Shown: positions 5,187 to 12,934 of the stretch, in pieces
Position numbering within the stretch: the first letter of the stretch is position 1
Layout of the letters: each line of letters begins with the position of its first letter
Origin: JACRAR01 sp041665185
GTDB taxonomy: Bacteria; Pseudomonadota; Gammaproteobacteria; Burkholderiales; Rhodocyclaceae
Length of the DNA stretch: 13,363 nucleotides
Assembly (NCBI GenBank): GCA_041665185.1
Contig: JBAYJH010000117.1
Coordinates: forward strand, 1-13,363
Direction of reading: 5' to 3'
Made by a program: the position numbers and the translations under genes
The notes under the pieces: generated by a model
The model's input: only the letters and a program-made list of their open reading frames with translations
Database searches by the model: none
Told to the model about the DNA's origin: nothing

Positions 5187-7487
5187 TCATACCTTTGCGT
5201 TTCGCAAGCGTAGTGCATTGGTGACTACCGACAGCGAACTCACACTCATCGCCGCTGCCGCGATCAGCGGCGATAACAGCATACCGGTAAAAGGATAGAG
5301 CACCCCGGCCGCCAAAGGCACGCCAAGTGCATTGTAGACAAAGGCAAAGGCCAGATTCTGGCGCATGTTGCGCACGGCTGCCTCAGAGAGGGCGCGAGCC
5401 CGCAGGATGCCGCGCAGATCTCCCTTTACCAGAGTCAGTTGGGCGCTGTTCATGGCCACGTCGGTGCCGGTGCCCATGGCGATACCTACGTCAGCCTTGG
5501 CCAGCGCAGGCGCGTCGTTGATGCCGTCACCGGCCATGGCCACCTTGCGCCCCTGGGTACGCAGCCTGTCCACCATGTCCACCTTGTCCTGGGGCTTGAC
5601 CTCTCCGCGAAACTCATCGATACCCAGTTTGGCGGCCACCGTGCGCGCCGTCGCCAGCCCGTCGCCCGTCGCCATAATTACGTGGATGCCTGCGGCCTTG
5701 AGACCCGCCAGCGCCTCGGAGGTGGTTGCCTTCACCGGGTCGGCAACAGCAATCAGGCCGGCCATTTCTTTGTCGACGCTCAGGACCATCACGCTGGCAC
5801 CTTCACCGCTTAGAGCCTCGGCCTGTTTGGCCAGCGATTGCGTTGCGATGCCTTCGTCGGCCATCAGCTTGGAATTACCGAGGATCAGCCGCTTTCCTGC
5901 GACGCTGCCGCGCACGCCGATGCCCGAACCTGATTCAAAGGCTTCGGGCTTGTCGAGTTTGAGTTGTCGGCGCCGCGCCTCGGTGACGATCGCATGGGCC
6001 AGCGGATGTTCGCTGCCCTGGTCAAGGCTGGCCGCGAGGCGCAGGATCTCGTCCTCATTCCAGCCCTCCGATGCGACGACCTGCTGGAACGCGGGCCTGC
6101 CTTCGGTGAGCGTACCGGTCTTGTCCACGATCAATGCATCTATCGTACACAACTGCTCGATGGCTGCGGCATCGCGAAACAGTACGCCCATGGTAGCGGC
6201 CTTGCCCGTCGCCACCATGATGGACATTGGTGTGGCGAGACCCAGGGCGCAGGGACAGGCGATGATCAGCACCGAGACGGCATTGATAAGTCCATAGACC
6301 CAACTTGGTTCAGGGCCAAACAAACCCCAGGCGAAGAAGGTAAGCAGAGCGATCGCCATCACAACGACCACAAAATAGCCGGCCACGACGTCGGCCATGC
6401 GCTGCATCGGCGCACGCGAACGCTGAGCCTGGGCGACCATTTGGACGATCTGGGCAAGCACAGTGGCGCTACCGACCTTTTCCGCCTGCATGACCAGGCT
6501 GCCGCTGGTGTTCATTGTCGCCCCGATCAACTTGTCGCCGGCCTGTTTGGCGACCGGCAGGGGTTCGCCGGTGAGCATTGCTTCATCAACCGCGCTCTCA
6601 CCTTCGACCACCACGCCGTCAGCGGGGATCTTCTCGCCCGGACGCACGCGTAGGGTGTCGCCGATATGCACATGGGTAAGCGGTACATCTTCCTCCTCGC
6701 CATTGGGGAGGATGCGTCGGGCTGTTTTCGGGGCTAGGCCAAGTAGGGACTTGATTGCCGCCGAAGTCTGCGAGCGTGCGCGTAGTTCGAAGACTTGACC
6801 GAGCAAGGTCAGCGAGACAATGGCTGCTGCGGCCTCGAAGTAGACCCCAACGCGGCCATGTACGACGAAGGCCGTCGGAAATGCATCCGGCGCCACGGTA
6901 GCGGCGACGCTGTAAACGTAAGCGGCACCGGTACCGGAACCAATCAAGGTCCACATATTCGGGCTTCGCCCGACTATCGAGCGAAGCCCGCGCTGGAAGA
7001 ACGGCCAACCGGCCCATAGAACTACCGGCGTCGCCAACAACAATTCCACCCAGTTTTGAGCCTGTGGCGCGACCAGATTTAGACGATGGCTCGCCATGGC
7101 GAGTGCGGTCACGATCACGGTCAATGGCAGCGTCCACCAGAAGCGACGGCGGAAGTCAGTCAGTTCCGGATTCTCTACCGTATCCAGCGCGGGCAGCATC
7201 GGTTCCAACGTCATGCCGCACTTCGGGCAGTTGCCCGCCGTCGATTGCCGAATTTCGGGATGCATGGGGCAGGTATAAATCGTTCCCGCCAGAACCGGTT
7301 CTTCCGTTTGCGCCGCTTGCAGGTAACGACCCGGCTCCCGGTCGAACTTGCTCTTGCACTTGGCGCTACAGAAGACGTAGTGCCTGCCTTGGTAATCGGA
7401 AGCGATCTTCTCTTGCGGCGCAACCTTCATGCCGCAGACTGGATCGTGGCTCAAGTCTGCTTCTGCACTTGTGCTGTCACTTCTCAT
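5187..7487 (-). CDS. copA: Cu(I)-exporting P1B-type ATPase
   Basis: A 766-aa inner-membrane pump that moves Cu(I), and probably Ag(I), from cytoplasm to periplasm at the cost of ATP. Instead of an HMA domain the N-terminus has a YHS-type domain (about 13-57, DPVCGM...FCSAKC). A heavy-metal-binding Cys/His finger follows (70-97, YTCPMHPEI...CPKCGM). Then come the membrane pairs from about 115, the actuator domain with TGEP (306-309), the CPC ion site (411-413), and the phosphorylation site DKTGTLTEG (Asp455). SEHP (492-495) and GDGIND (653-658) mark the nucleotide and hinge regions. TM7 carries YN (718-719) and TM8 carries MSVSS (747-751), the signature of subgroup P1B-1. GGAAG precedes the start at 7487. 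It heads an operon with the cupredoxin gene. No TGTA box lies upstream on this strand, so it may have a regulator different from copK's. Confidence 0.95.
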   Translation of the reverse strand: MRSDSTSAEADLSHDPVCGMKVAPQEKIASDYQGRHYVFCSAKCKSKFDREPGRYLQAAQTEEPVLAGTIYTCPMHPEIRQSTAGNCPKCGMTLEPMLPALDTVENPELTDFRRRFWWTLPLTVIVTALAMASHRLNLVAPQAQNWVELLLATPVVLWAGWPFFQRGLRSIVGRSPNMWTLIGSGTGAAYVYSVAATVAPDAFPTAFVVHGRVGVYFEAAAAIVSLTLLGQVFELRARSQTSAAIKSLLGLAPKTARRILPNGEEEDVPLTHVHIGDTLRVRPGEKIPADGVVVEGESAVDEAMLTGEPLPVAKQAGDKLIGATMNTSGSLVMQAEKVGSATVLAQIVQMVAQAQRSRAPMQRMADVVAGYFVVVVMAIALLTFFAWGLFGPEPSWVYGLINAVSVLIIACPCALGLATPMSIMVATGKAATMGVLFRDAAAIEQLCTIDALIVDKTGTLTEGRPAFQQVVASEGWNEDEILRLAASLDQGSEHPLAHAIVTEARRRQLKLDKPEAFESGSGIGVRGSVAGKRLILGNSKLMADEGIATQSLAKQAEALSGEGASVMVLSVDKEMAGLIAVADPVKATTSEALAGLKAAGIHVIMATGDGLATARTVAAKLGIDEFRGEVKPQDKVDMVDRLRTQGRKVAMAGDGINDAPALAKADVGIAMGTGTDVAMNSAQLTLVKGDLRGILRARALSEAAVRNMRQNLAFAFVYNALGVPLAAGVLYPFTGMLLSPLIAAAAMSVSSLSVVTNALRLRNAKV

Positions 7488-7590
7488 GGGGACTTCCTTC
7501 CTTCATAACCATCGGTCATTAGTGGCAATCCGCAATGCGCGCCGATAGGTCCACCTAATCCGGCATTGTGCTTTATCGCCCCAGAGGTGG

Positions 7591-7619
7591 GGTGACGCAG
7601 AGATTATATTGTTGTCACC
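7591..7619 (-). promoter_or_regulatory. Dyad around a TATAAT upstream of copA
   Basis: GGTGAC (7591-7596) and GTCACC (7614-7619) form a perfect 6-bp dyad with a 17-bp spacer. Within it the leftward strand reads TATAAT (7608-7603), a candidate -10 for copA. No good -35 is seen at 16-19 bp, as expected for an activator-dependent or weak promoter. A second dyad, CCCC-N6-GGGG, lies at 7579-7592. The leader to copA would be about 110 nt. Operator function is inferred from geometry only. Confidence 0.35.
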
Positions 7620-7690
7620 TTTCCATGGCGTGGAGTCGGTTAAGCCTGCGTGAAACACGTCAGTCATATCTTGCACGCGGATAACGCATC

Positions 7691-7735
7691 TGTAATCGCC
7701 GCGTGGCCAAACTGTAAGCATGCGGCGAGTAGGAT
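7691..7735 (+). promoter_or_regulatory. TGTAAT-N16-TGTAAG boxes and promoter of copK
   Basis: TGTAATCG (7691) and TGTAAGCA (7713) are spaced 22 bp apart. A -10-like TAGGAT (7730-7735) starts 17 bp after the second box. A GC-rich dyad CACGCGG (7674-7680) / CCGCGTG (7699-7705) flanks the first box. Box spacing equals two helical turns, as expected for OmpR-family dimers. The rest of the copA-copK gap (7488-7781) shows no convincing gene. Confidence 0.55.
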
Positions 7736-7781
7736 GGTTTCCGCAGTAACACATTAATCAACCTTCAATAGGAGAACCAAA

Positions 7782-8060
7782 ATGTTTAAGAAAATCTTAC
7801 TTGTCGCGTCCTTGAGCACCCTCACTGCGTCGGCCTTTGCCTTGAACAGCGCCGATATTCAAAAGACGGTCGAGCTTAAGGACGGTTCCACGCTCTACAT
7901 CTTCCAGGACGGAAAAATGGCGATGGAAAGCCGCTATGGCCGCACGGAACGCATGGCCCCCGGCCATGTGATGGAGACCAAGGATGGACAGCAGATCACG
8001 ATGAACGGTGACGAGGTCGCGCGTCTCGAAACCATTCGTGCACTGGATCGTGGTGGTTAA
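7782..8060 (+). CDS. copK: Periplasmic Cu(I)-binding resistance protein CopK
   Basis: A 92-aa precursor with a signal peptide cleaved after AFA (residue 20), leaving 72 residues. AGGAGA sits upstream of the start. The mature sequence closely follows CopK of Cupriavidus metallidurans as I remember it (KDGSTLYIFQDGKMAM, APGHVMETKDG, ITMNGDEVARL). After signal removal the Met residues fall at 26, 28, 38, 44 and 54. These are the positions of the CopK methionines, four of which form its Cu(I) thioether site. The C-terminal His associated with Cu(II) binding in CopK is absent: the protein ends RALDRGG. It probably buffers periplasmic copper at high load together with the ATPase and cupredoxin. It is monocistronic, with its own TGTA-box promoter and a strong hairpin downstream. 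Confidence 0.9.
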   Translation: MFKKILLVASLSTLTASAFALNSADIQKTVELKDGSTLYIFQDGKMAMESRYGRTERMAPGHVMETKDGQQITMNGDEVARLETIRALDRGG

Positions 8061-8091
8061 GCGCTCGAACGAACTACTAAGACCTACAGAC

Positions 8092-8111
8092 GCGGCTCCT
8101 TCGGGAGCCGC
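8092..8111 (+). terminator. Hairpin terminator after copK
   Basis: GCGGCTCC and GGAGCCGC form a perfect 8-bp GC-rich stem closed by a TTCG tetraloop, 31 nt after the copK stop. The downstream T-run is poor (CTACATTTCG), so termination may be partial, but position and stability fit an end for copK. Confidence 0.7.
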
Positions 8112-8193
8112 CTACATTTCGACATGACGGACGCGAGTTCCGCCACTCCCCGGGACAATGGGCAGGTTGAAATTCGGCGAGCGAGTGGCTACG

Positions 8194-9768
8194 TCACCCC
8201 GTGAATCGTAATGTTGAATTGAATGCTTCGCGGTCATAGGCATTCGCCGCATTTTCAAGCGGCAACCGCGGCGCTTTAGTACTCCTATCCGGGTTAGACG
8301 GGCGGCAATCAATGCCTGCCCTGGCCCAGAGCCGTTCGAACCGGAAGTAACGGGAGTCGTAATCTCCCACAAGATCTTCCTTCGTAGAGTCTGCGGAAGC
8401 GAAAAGAGATCTCGCTCTGTCCGCTACTTCGCGTTGCGCCTGATGTTCGATCAACACGACCCGGCGGCGCGACCTGATTCCAACGGGGTGCAAGTCGACG
8501 ACAAAGCAATCGCCGCGATGGGCATCGACGGGGTCGACGAACATCATTTCGCAGAGCCGCATTCCCATCACCCCGGCGAGTTCCATGCGCATCGCGACCG
8601 GCAGGTTGATGGTCGCCATCGTCGCGACAGCGTTGGTCCACCACGCCGCCTCCGCACCCGTCGGCGGCGCGATACGGCAGGCCGCCGTATTGAGAGCACG
8701 TGCAGCTTGAGGATGCCCTTGCCGTTCGGCATCGATGAGAAACCGAACCGCGGTGACATCCGGGTCCTCGGCGCGTCCCTGGCGCGAACCACCGAGGCGT
8801 TCTGACCCAAGATCGCGCAGCAGCCTCTTGGCGGTTCGGTATTGTGCCTCGGGATGGCCGCGGTTTGCCGCCTCCAACATCCACTCGTCCGCCTTGCCAT
8901 GGTTGCGAAAACTGCAGTTTTCGTGGTTGTAAAGAAGCGATAGCAATAAGCAGGCCTTGGTCGAGCCCAGGAATGCGGCACGTTCCAGCCAGCGCACCGC
9001 CTTCTTGAAGTTCCTATTGTTCACTGTGCCGCCGGACTCGTCGCGCCACCCAAGGGCGTAACGGAGGCCGAGTTCCTCGCAGGCCAACCTGTGGCCGGCC
9101 TTTGCCGCCCGTTCCAGGAAACGTTCTCCGGCATGCCCGTGAAGGGTACTGAGCAGGCCGAATCGGTAGCACAGTTCAACATCGCCAAGTTCGACGCAGC
9201 GCGAGTACCAGAGGCGGGACAGTTGGGTCGCGCCGGCTAACCAGTAGTGGTCCGCCAAGCGCCGTGCGGCGTTTCTCTCGCCTGCTTGATAGGCGCGCTC
9301 AAGCCAGTTCACTGCAACGGCGACTTGAGTTGCATCAGAGGGTCGATCCAGAAGGAGCAGGGCGCCGAGTTCGAGCTGGGCCATACCATGCCCCTCGTCG
9401 GCGGCGCTACGCAGCAAGCCAATCGCACGCTCAATGCGTGTTGCCTGATCGCCCGGGCGTGATTCGGACAGTAGCATTCCGGCTAATTTCGTCTTGGCCC
9501 GTTCGCAACCATCGTTGGCAGCCATCTGGTACCAGCGAATCAGTTTGCTGGGGTTGTCGCACGACTGTGGAGCGATACGCTTCCCGATCAACCGCCAAGC
9601 GTCGGCATAGCCTTGCTCCGCGGCTTTGTCTAGCCATAACAGCGCAGAGTTCATGTTGGCACCCAGACCTTCGCCACCATCCAAATAAAGCCTTCCTAGC
9701 CGAAGTTGGCTGACAGGGTCGCCTCTACGTGCTCGCCGGATGATCGGCAGCACCGTTCTGCTGGCCAT
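8194..9768 (-). CDS. Sel1-repeat protein with uncharacterised C-terminal domain
   Basis: A 524-aa protein without signal peptide, probably cytosolic. AGGAG precedes the start at 9768. Residues about 20-360 hold around nine degenerate Sel1-like helical repeats of 30-45 aa. Recurrent motifs are ALLWLDKAAEQGYADA, AIGLLRSAADEGHGMAQLELG, AVRWLERAAFLGSTKA and ADEWMLEAANRGHPEAQ, the alpha/alpha solenoid that usually mediates protein-protein contacts. Residues about 362-524 are not Sel1. They include a segment LCEMMFVDPVDAHRGDCFVVDLHPVG and a basic region that I cannot assign. Sel1 proteins act as scaffolds in signalling, secretion or envelope processes, but nothing here identifies a partner. It converges with copK and diverges from the porins, so it is probably an independent unit. 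Long opposite-strand frames inside it look like shadows. Confidence 0.85.
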   Translation of the reverse strand: MASRTVLPIIRRARRGDPVSQLRLGRLYLDGGEGLGANMNSALLWLDKAAEQGYADAWRLIGKRIAPQSCDNPSKLIRWYQMAANDGCERAKTKLAGMLLSESRPGDQATRIERAIGLLRSAADEGHGMAQLELGALLLLDRPSDATQVAVAVNWLERAYQAGERNAARRLADHYWLAGATQLSRLWYSRCVELGDVELCYRFGLLSTLHGHAGERFLERAAKAGHRLACEELGLRYALGWRDESGGTVNNRNFKKAVRWLERAAFLGSTKACLLLSLLYNHENCSFRNHGKADEWMLEAANRGHPEAQYRTAKRLLRDLGSERLGGSRQGRAEDPDVTAVRFLIDAERQGHPQAARALNTAACRIAPPTGAEAAWWTNAVATMATINLPVAMRMELAGVMGMRLCEMMFVDPVDAHRGDCFVVDLHPVGIRSRRRVVLIEHQAQREVADRARSLFASADSTKEDLVGDYDSRYFRFERLWARAGIDCRPSNPDRSTKAPRLPLENAANAYDREAFNSTLRFTG

Positions 9769-10163
9769 ATTGTGTCTCCTGTTGTCGAAGCAAATCTACA
9801 CATCAGCTCGGTGGCCGGATGTTTCGAAAGCTTACCGAGCGCAGGTGGTTAATCTAGGCCCAAGTAATACGGAATCAGTGGCGAAAGTGCGACGAATGCA
9901 TACGCCACGGGAGCTCGCCGACCGTGATCGCGAAGATCTGCACTGTTCATCGTGCATTTCGGGCAGCCGGCCCTTGCGCGACATCAGCCGACATTAGCGC
10001 GGCAGTCAATAAGTGTTGCCAAGACGCAACAGGATGATGCGAACCACACCGTCATTCACCGAGGAACGACTGAGATCCCCTGGCGACGCCGAAAAATCGA
10101 GCCATCCCAGCGATACCCTGCCCGCACTTGGGATTTCCAAGATCCATCGATAGGAGAACTTGT
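9769..10163. other. Intergenic region between the Sel1 gene and the first porin
   Basis: This 395-nt stretch has no gene I can support. It contains an inverted repeat GCTCGGT (9806-9812) / ACCGAGC (9834-9840) whose loop includes the palindrome TTTCGAAA (9822-9829). It also holds a dyad CTTGG-N5-CCAAG (10127-10141) close to the porin. The porin ribosome-binding site AGGAG is at 10152-10156, 7 nt before its ATG. The promoters of the divergent Sel1 and porin genes must lie here, but I could not find convincing -35/-10 pairs, and no TGTA boxes are present. Confidence 0.5.
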
Positions 10164-11453
10164 ATGAAGATGAAACTCATCGCGGTCGTGGTCGCCACGG
10201 CCCTGACGACGCCAATGGCGTTCGCGCAAAGCAATGTAACGGTCTCGGGGCGTCTGAACTTCGCGGTCGAGAACATCAAGGCCACCGGCGCCACCCTGGG
10301 TAGTGCCAATGACTTTACCAGCCGTGCCCGGATGGTCGATAACTCGTCGGAGCTCCGCTTCTCCGGCCGCGAGGATCTGGGCGGCGGTCTGAACGCCTGG
10401 TTCACTATCGGCGCTGGCGTGGATGTCTCGGGTGCGTCGGCCACCGACCCTTTCACGCGCGGCCTGCTCGCCTCGCGCAATTCCGGTCTCGGCCTGGACA
10501 ACAAGAGTTGGGGGTCGATCATGCTCGGCAAGTGGGACGTGCATTATGAAGCCGGTGCCGTCCCGCCGGTCGGCAACGTCGACTTCGGCTATATCGATCA
10601 GGGCCTGGCCACCTTTGCCAACCTGGGGCTCGGTGCCGGCCAGCAGGGCGTGGGCCTCGCGGGTGGCCGCCTGAGCAACACCGTGCGCTACGTCAGCCCG
10701 AACTGGTCTGGCTTCTCGGCGATTGTCGCCTATGCCCGCAATGTCGAAGAGACCGCCAACGAGAACGGCGTCGCCGCCGCCGGCGGCAACCGCAAGCCCT
10801 ACCAGTTCCAGTTCGCCCCGCAGTACATGAATGGCCCGGTCACCGCCTTCTACTCGTATTACATCGACAAGGAATCCAATGCCGGCGCCACCGCCGCCAA
10901 CGTCGGTGCGCTGCTCGGCAGCGTCGTGGCCGGTACTCCCACCATCTCGGTGACGGGAATCGCCAGCGGTCTGCGCGACATCCGCGGCGACCGTCTGGGC
11001 GCAAGCTGGAAGTTTGACAATGGACTGAAGATCGGCCTGCTGTACGATCGCACACAGAGCAAGATCTATAACGCCCTGCTGGGCACCGGCGGCGCCTTCA
11101 ACGCCGACCTCACGCGTATTGCATGGGCCGTCCCGGTCAGCTACGTCACCGGACCGAACAAGATTACCGCGACATACGGCAGGGCGAACGACCTGACGGG
11201 ATCGCGTTCCGGCCTGGCAACCGGCTACAACTCGTCCAATACCGGCGCCAGCTACTTATCTCTGGGCTATCGCTACGCCTTCTCCAAGCGCACCTCGGCG
11301 TTCGTCGATTACGCGAAGATGAGCAATCAGAGCCGCGCCGGTTACGACTTCTTCGCCTACGCCGGCATCAGCGCCACCGGCTCGGCGCTGCCCGCGGCCA
11401 GCATTGGCGCCGATCCGCAGACGGTGCAAGCAGGTCTGTATCACACGTTCTGA
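10164..11453 (+). CDS. Gram-negative 16-strand porin (Porin_4 type)
   Basis: A 429-aa outer-membrane porin precursor. Start 10164 is chosen because AGGAG lies 7 nt upstream and it gives a normal signal peptide (cleavage after AFA, residue 21); an in-frame ATG at 10128 would add 12 residues. The mature protein opens with QSNVTVSGRLNFAVE, the usual first beta strand. It contains SSELRFSGREDLGGGLNAWF (strand 2) and a constriction-loop region SIMLGKWDVHY. It ends in a C-terminal strand GLYHTF whose terminal Phe is the assembly signal. It forms trimeric channels for small hydrophilic solutes; the substrate is unknown. A long Gly/Ala/Val insertion (NVGALLGSVVAGTPTISVTG) is probably an external loop. 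It is followed after 85 nt by a second porin. Regulation is not evident. Confidence 0.92.
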   Translation: MKMKLIAVVVATALTTPMAFAQSNVTVSGRLNFAVENIKATGATLGSANDFTSRARMVDNSSELRFSGREDLGGGLNAWFTIGAGVDVSGASATDPFTRGLLASRNSGLGLDNKSWGSIMLGKWDVHYEAGAVPPVGNVDFGYIDQGLATFANLGLGAGQQGVGLAGGRLSNTVRYVSPNWSGFSAIVAYARNVEETANENGVAAAGGNRKPYQFQFAPQYMNGPVTAFYSYYIDKESNAGATAANVGALLGSVVAGTPTISVTGIASGLRDIRGDRLGASWKFDNGLKIGLLYDRTQSKIYNALLGTGGAFNADLTRIAWAVPVSYVTGPNKITATYGRANDLTGSRSGLATGYNSSNTGASYLSLGYRYAFSKRTSAFVDYAKMSNQSRAGYDFFAYAGISATGSALPAASIGADPQTVQAGLYHTF

Positions 11454-11472
11454 CCATGAATGGGTGACGAGG

Positions 11473-11492
11473 GCGGACCGACGGTGGTCCGC
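11473..11492 (+). terminator. Hairpin between the two porin genes
   Basis: GCGGACC and GGTCCGC form a 7-bp stem with a 6-nt loop 20 nt after the first porin. An outer pairing GAGGG (11469-11473) / CCCTC (11498-11502) is an alternative. No T-run follows, so partial termination or 3'-end protection is more likely than full termination. Confidence 0.4.
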
Positions 11493-11538
11493 TCTTGCCC
11501 TCTAAACCGAAAGCTTTGTCAAACCAGGAGTTTCAAGA

Positions 11539-12756
11539 ATGAAATCGAAAACCAAGCTTCTCGCGGTCGCCGTCGCTGGCATCTTTTCGGGCGGCGCGTT
11601 CGCGCAGAGCAATGTGCAGATCTATGGCACGCTCAACCTCAACGTCCAGAGCACCGACCGCAGCGGCGCCACCGCCGCGGGCACCGCGGGGCTAGCCACG
11701 CTCGCTGCGGCCGCCAGCGGAGTGAACGTTAACTCACGCAACGCGATGAGCACCGACTCGTCCAACATCGGCTTCAGGGGTGCCGAAGATCTCGGCGGCG
11801 GCCTCAAGGCGACGTTCCAGATCGAGTCCTCGGTTGGCCTCGACGGACAAAACGCCACCTCCCTGCTGGCGAGTCGCAACAGCAAGGTCGGCCTGGCCGG
11901 TACCTTTGGCGAAGTGTTCTTCGGCAACTGGGACACGCCGTTCAAGGCTGTGACCTATGGCACCAAGGTGAACGACCCCTTTAACTCCACCGATTCCACT
12001 GCCTACCAGAGCATCATGAGCAGCCCAGGCTTCAAGCAGCGCAGCGGTGGCTATGTGAGTGGCACTAACAACGCCGCCTTCGACGGCCGCGCCGCCAACA
12101 GTGTCGCGTACTGGTCGCCGAAGTTCGACGGATTCGGCGTCAAGCTTGCCTATTCGGCCAACGAAGGCAAGACGGCGACGCTCGATCCCAGCCTCTGGTC
12201 GCTGGCGGCGAATTACGACAACGGTCCTCTCTCCGCGCTATATGCCTACGAGCGCCGCAACGACGCTTTCGGCCTGACGGTGATTCAGGCGGCGAGCACC
12301 GGCACGGCGTCCAAGGACGCGGCCCATCGTTTTGGCTTCGGTTACATGTTCGGCGGCACCACCCTGGGAGCATTATGGGAACGGCTCGACTATAACAACA
12401 CCGGAAGGGTCGCCGGCGTGACGAGCTACAAGCGCGACGCATGGCAGCTTTCCCTCTTGCACAGCATGGGACCGCATGCCTTCAAGCTGCGTTACAACCA
12501 GGCGCAAGACGGCGCCTGTAGCAACGTCGCAAGCATCTGCTCGACCAAAGGCCTGGGGGCCAAATCGTGGACGCTGGGCTATGGCTACAGTCTATCCAAG
12601 CGTAGTGAGGCCTATCTGTTCTACACCAAGATCGCCAACCGCGAGTCGGCCAGCTATACATTCGGCGTGGCAGGCAGCGCGGACGTGACCACGGGCACCT
12701 ACGGCGTGGGATCGGATCCGCAAGCACTCGGCCTGGGGCTTCGCCACACCTTCTGA
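11539..12756 (+). CDS. Second Gram-negative porin in tandem
   Basis: A 405-aa outer-membrane porin precursor. AGGAG lies 8 nt before the start and the signal peptide is cleaved after AFA (residue 22). The mature protein begins QSNVQIYGTLNLNVQ. It contains SSNIGFRGAEDLGGGLKATFQ and the typical loop-3 region VFFGNWDTPFK, and it ends with GLRHTF, so the barrel is complete. It is clearly paralogous to the preceding porin but diverged in the loops. It carries a close Cys pair in DGACSNVASICSTKG that may form a disulfide in an extracellular loop; betaproteobacterial porins usually lack Cys. Substrate unknown. The gene may be cotranscribed with the first porin or have its own promoter, and it ends at a strong intrinsic terminator. 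Confidence 0.92.
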   Translation: MKSKTKLLAVAVAGIFSGGAFAQSNVQIYGTLNLNVQSTDRSGATAAGTAGLATLAAAASGVNVNSRNAMSTDSSNIGFRGAEDLGGGLKATFQIESSVGLDGQNATSLLASRNSKVGLAGTFGEVFFGNWDTPFKAVTYGTKVNDPFNSTDSTAYQSIMSSPGFKQRSGGYVSGTNNAAFDGRAANSVAYWSPKFDGFGVKLAYSANEGKTATLDPSLWSLAANYDNGPLSALYAYERRNDAFGLTVIQAASTGTASKDAAHRFGFGYMFGGTTLGALWERLDYNNTGRVAGVTSYKRDAWQLSLLHSMGPHAFKLRYNQAQDGACSNVASICSTKGLGAKSWTLGYGYSLSKRSEAYLFYTKIANRESASYTFGVAGSADVTTGTYGVGSDPQALGLGLRHTF

Positions 12757-12830
12757 GCGGCCCTGTCGGACCGGGAAAATCCGCGTCCGCAGGCCGCAAT
12801 CGGAGACACCTGTTGCATGGAGTGGTTTTT

Positions 12831-12854
12831 GGGCGCCTTGGGCGCCCGTTTTTT
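12831..12854 (+). terminator. Rho-independent terminator after the porin pair
   Basis: GGGCGCC and GGCGCCC form a 7-bp GC stem with a TTG loop, immediately followed by GTTTTTT. It lies 75 nt after the second porin stop and is the clearest intrinsic terminator in the window. It isolates the porins from the response-regulator gene. Confidence 0.9.
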
Positions 12855-12904
12855 GTCTGGGTGCCGTAGTTGACAGGGCGCCAGCGTACTCTCTTGAATG
12901 AAAA

Positions 12905-12934
12905 TGTAATCCTTTCGCCACCATTCTGTAAGGA
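12905..12934 (+). promoter_or_regulatory. TGTAAT-N16-TGTAAG boxes upstream of the response regulator
   Basis: TGTAATCC (12905) and TGTAAGGA (12927) are 22 bp apart, matching the boxes upstream of copK and the His-rich gene. At the equivalent 17-bp offset the sequence CAGAGT (12944) is a poor -10. A separate possible promoter, TTGACA (12870-12875)-N18-TTGAAT (12894-12899), lies just upstream; transcription from it would start near the first box. Autoregulation by the downstream regulator is inferred. The rest of 12757-13036 shows no gene. Confidence 0.5.

Noticed and set aside
5365..6297. Long (310-aa) open frame on the + strand
   Set aside because: It lies wholly antisense to copA, has a low-complexity Ala/Ser/Arg composition, no ribosome-binding site and no recognisable motif. 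It is a shadow of GC-rich coding sequence.
7503..7754. 83-aa leftward open frame between copA and copK
   Set aside because: It covers the copK regulatory boxes, has no convincing start context, and its translation looks like random sequence (Arg/Trp/Cys scattered).
9740..9997. 85-aa rightward frame starting inside the Sel1 gene
   Set aside because: It begins with a hydrophobic stretch that could suggest a membrane peptide, but its start lies antisense inside the Sel1 gene without a Shine-Dalgarno site and the rest has no coding character.
10127..10141. CTTGG-N5-CCAAG dyad as a copy of the DUF6502 operator
   Set aside because: The geometry is the same but the arms differ (CTTGG rather than TGGGA), and it lies in the porin leader far from the DUF6502 locus.
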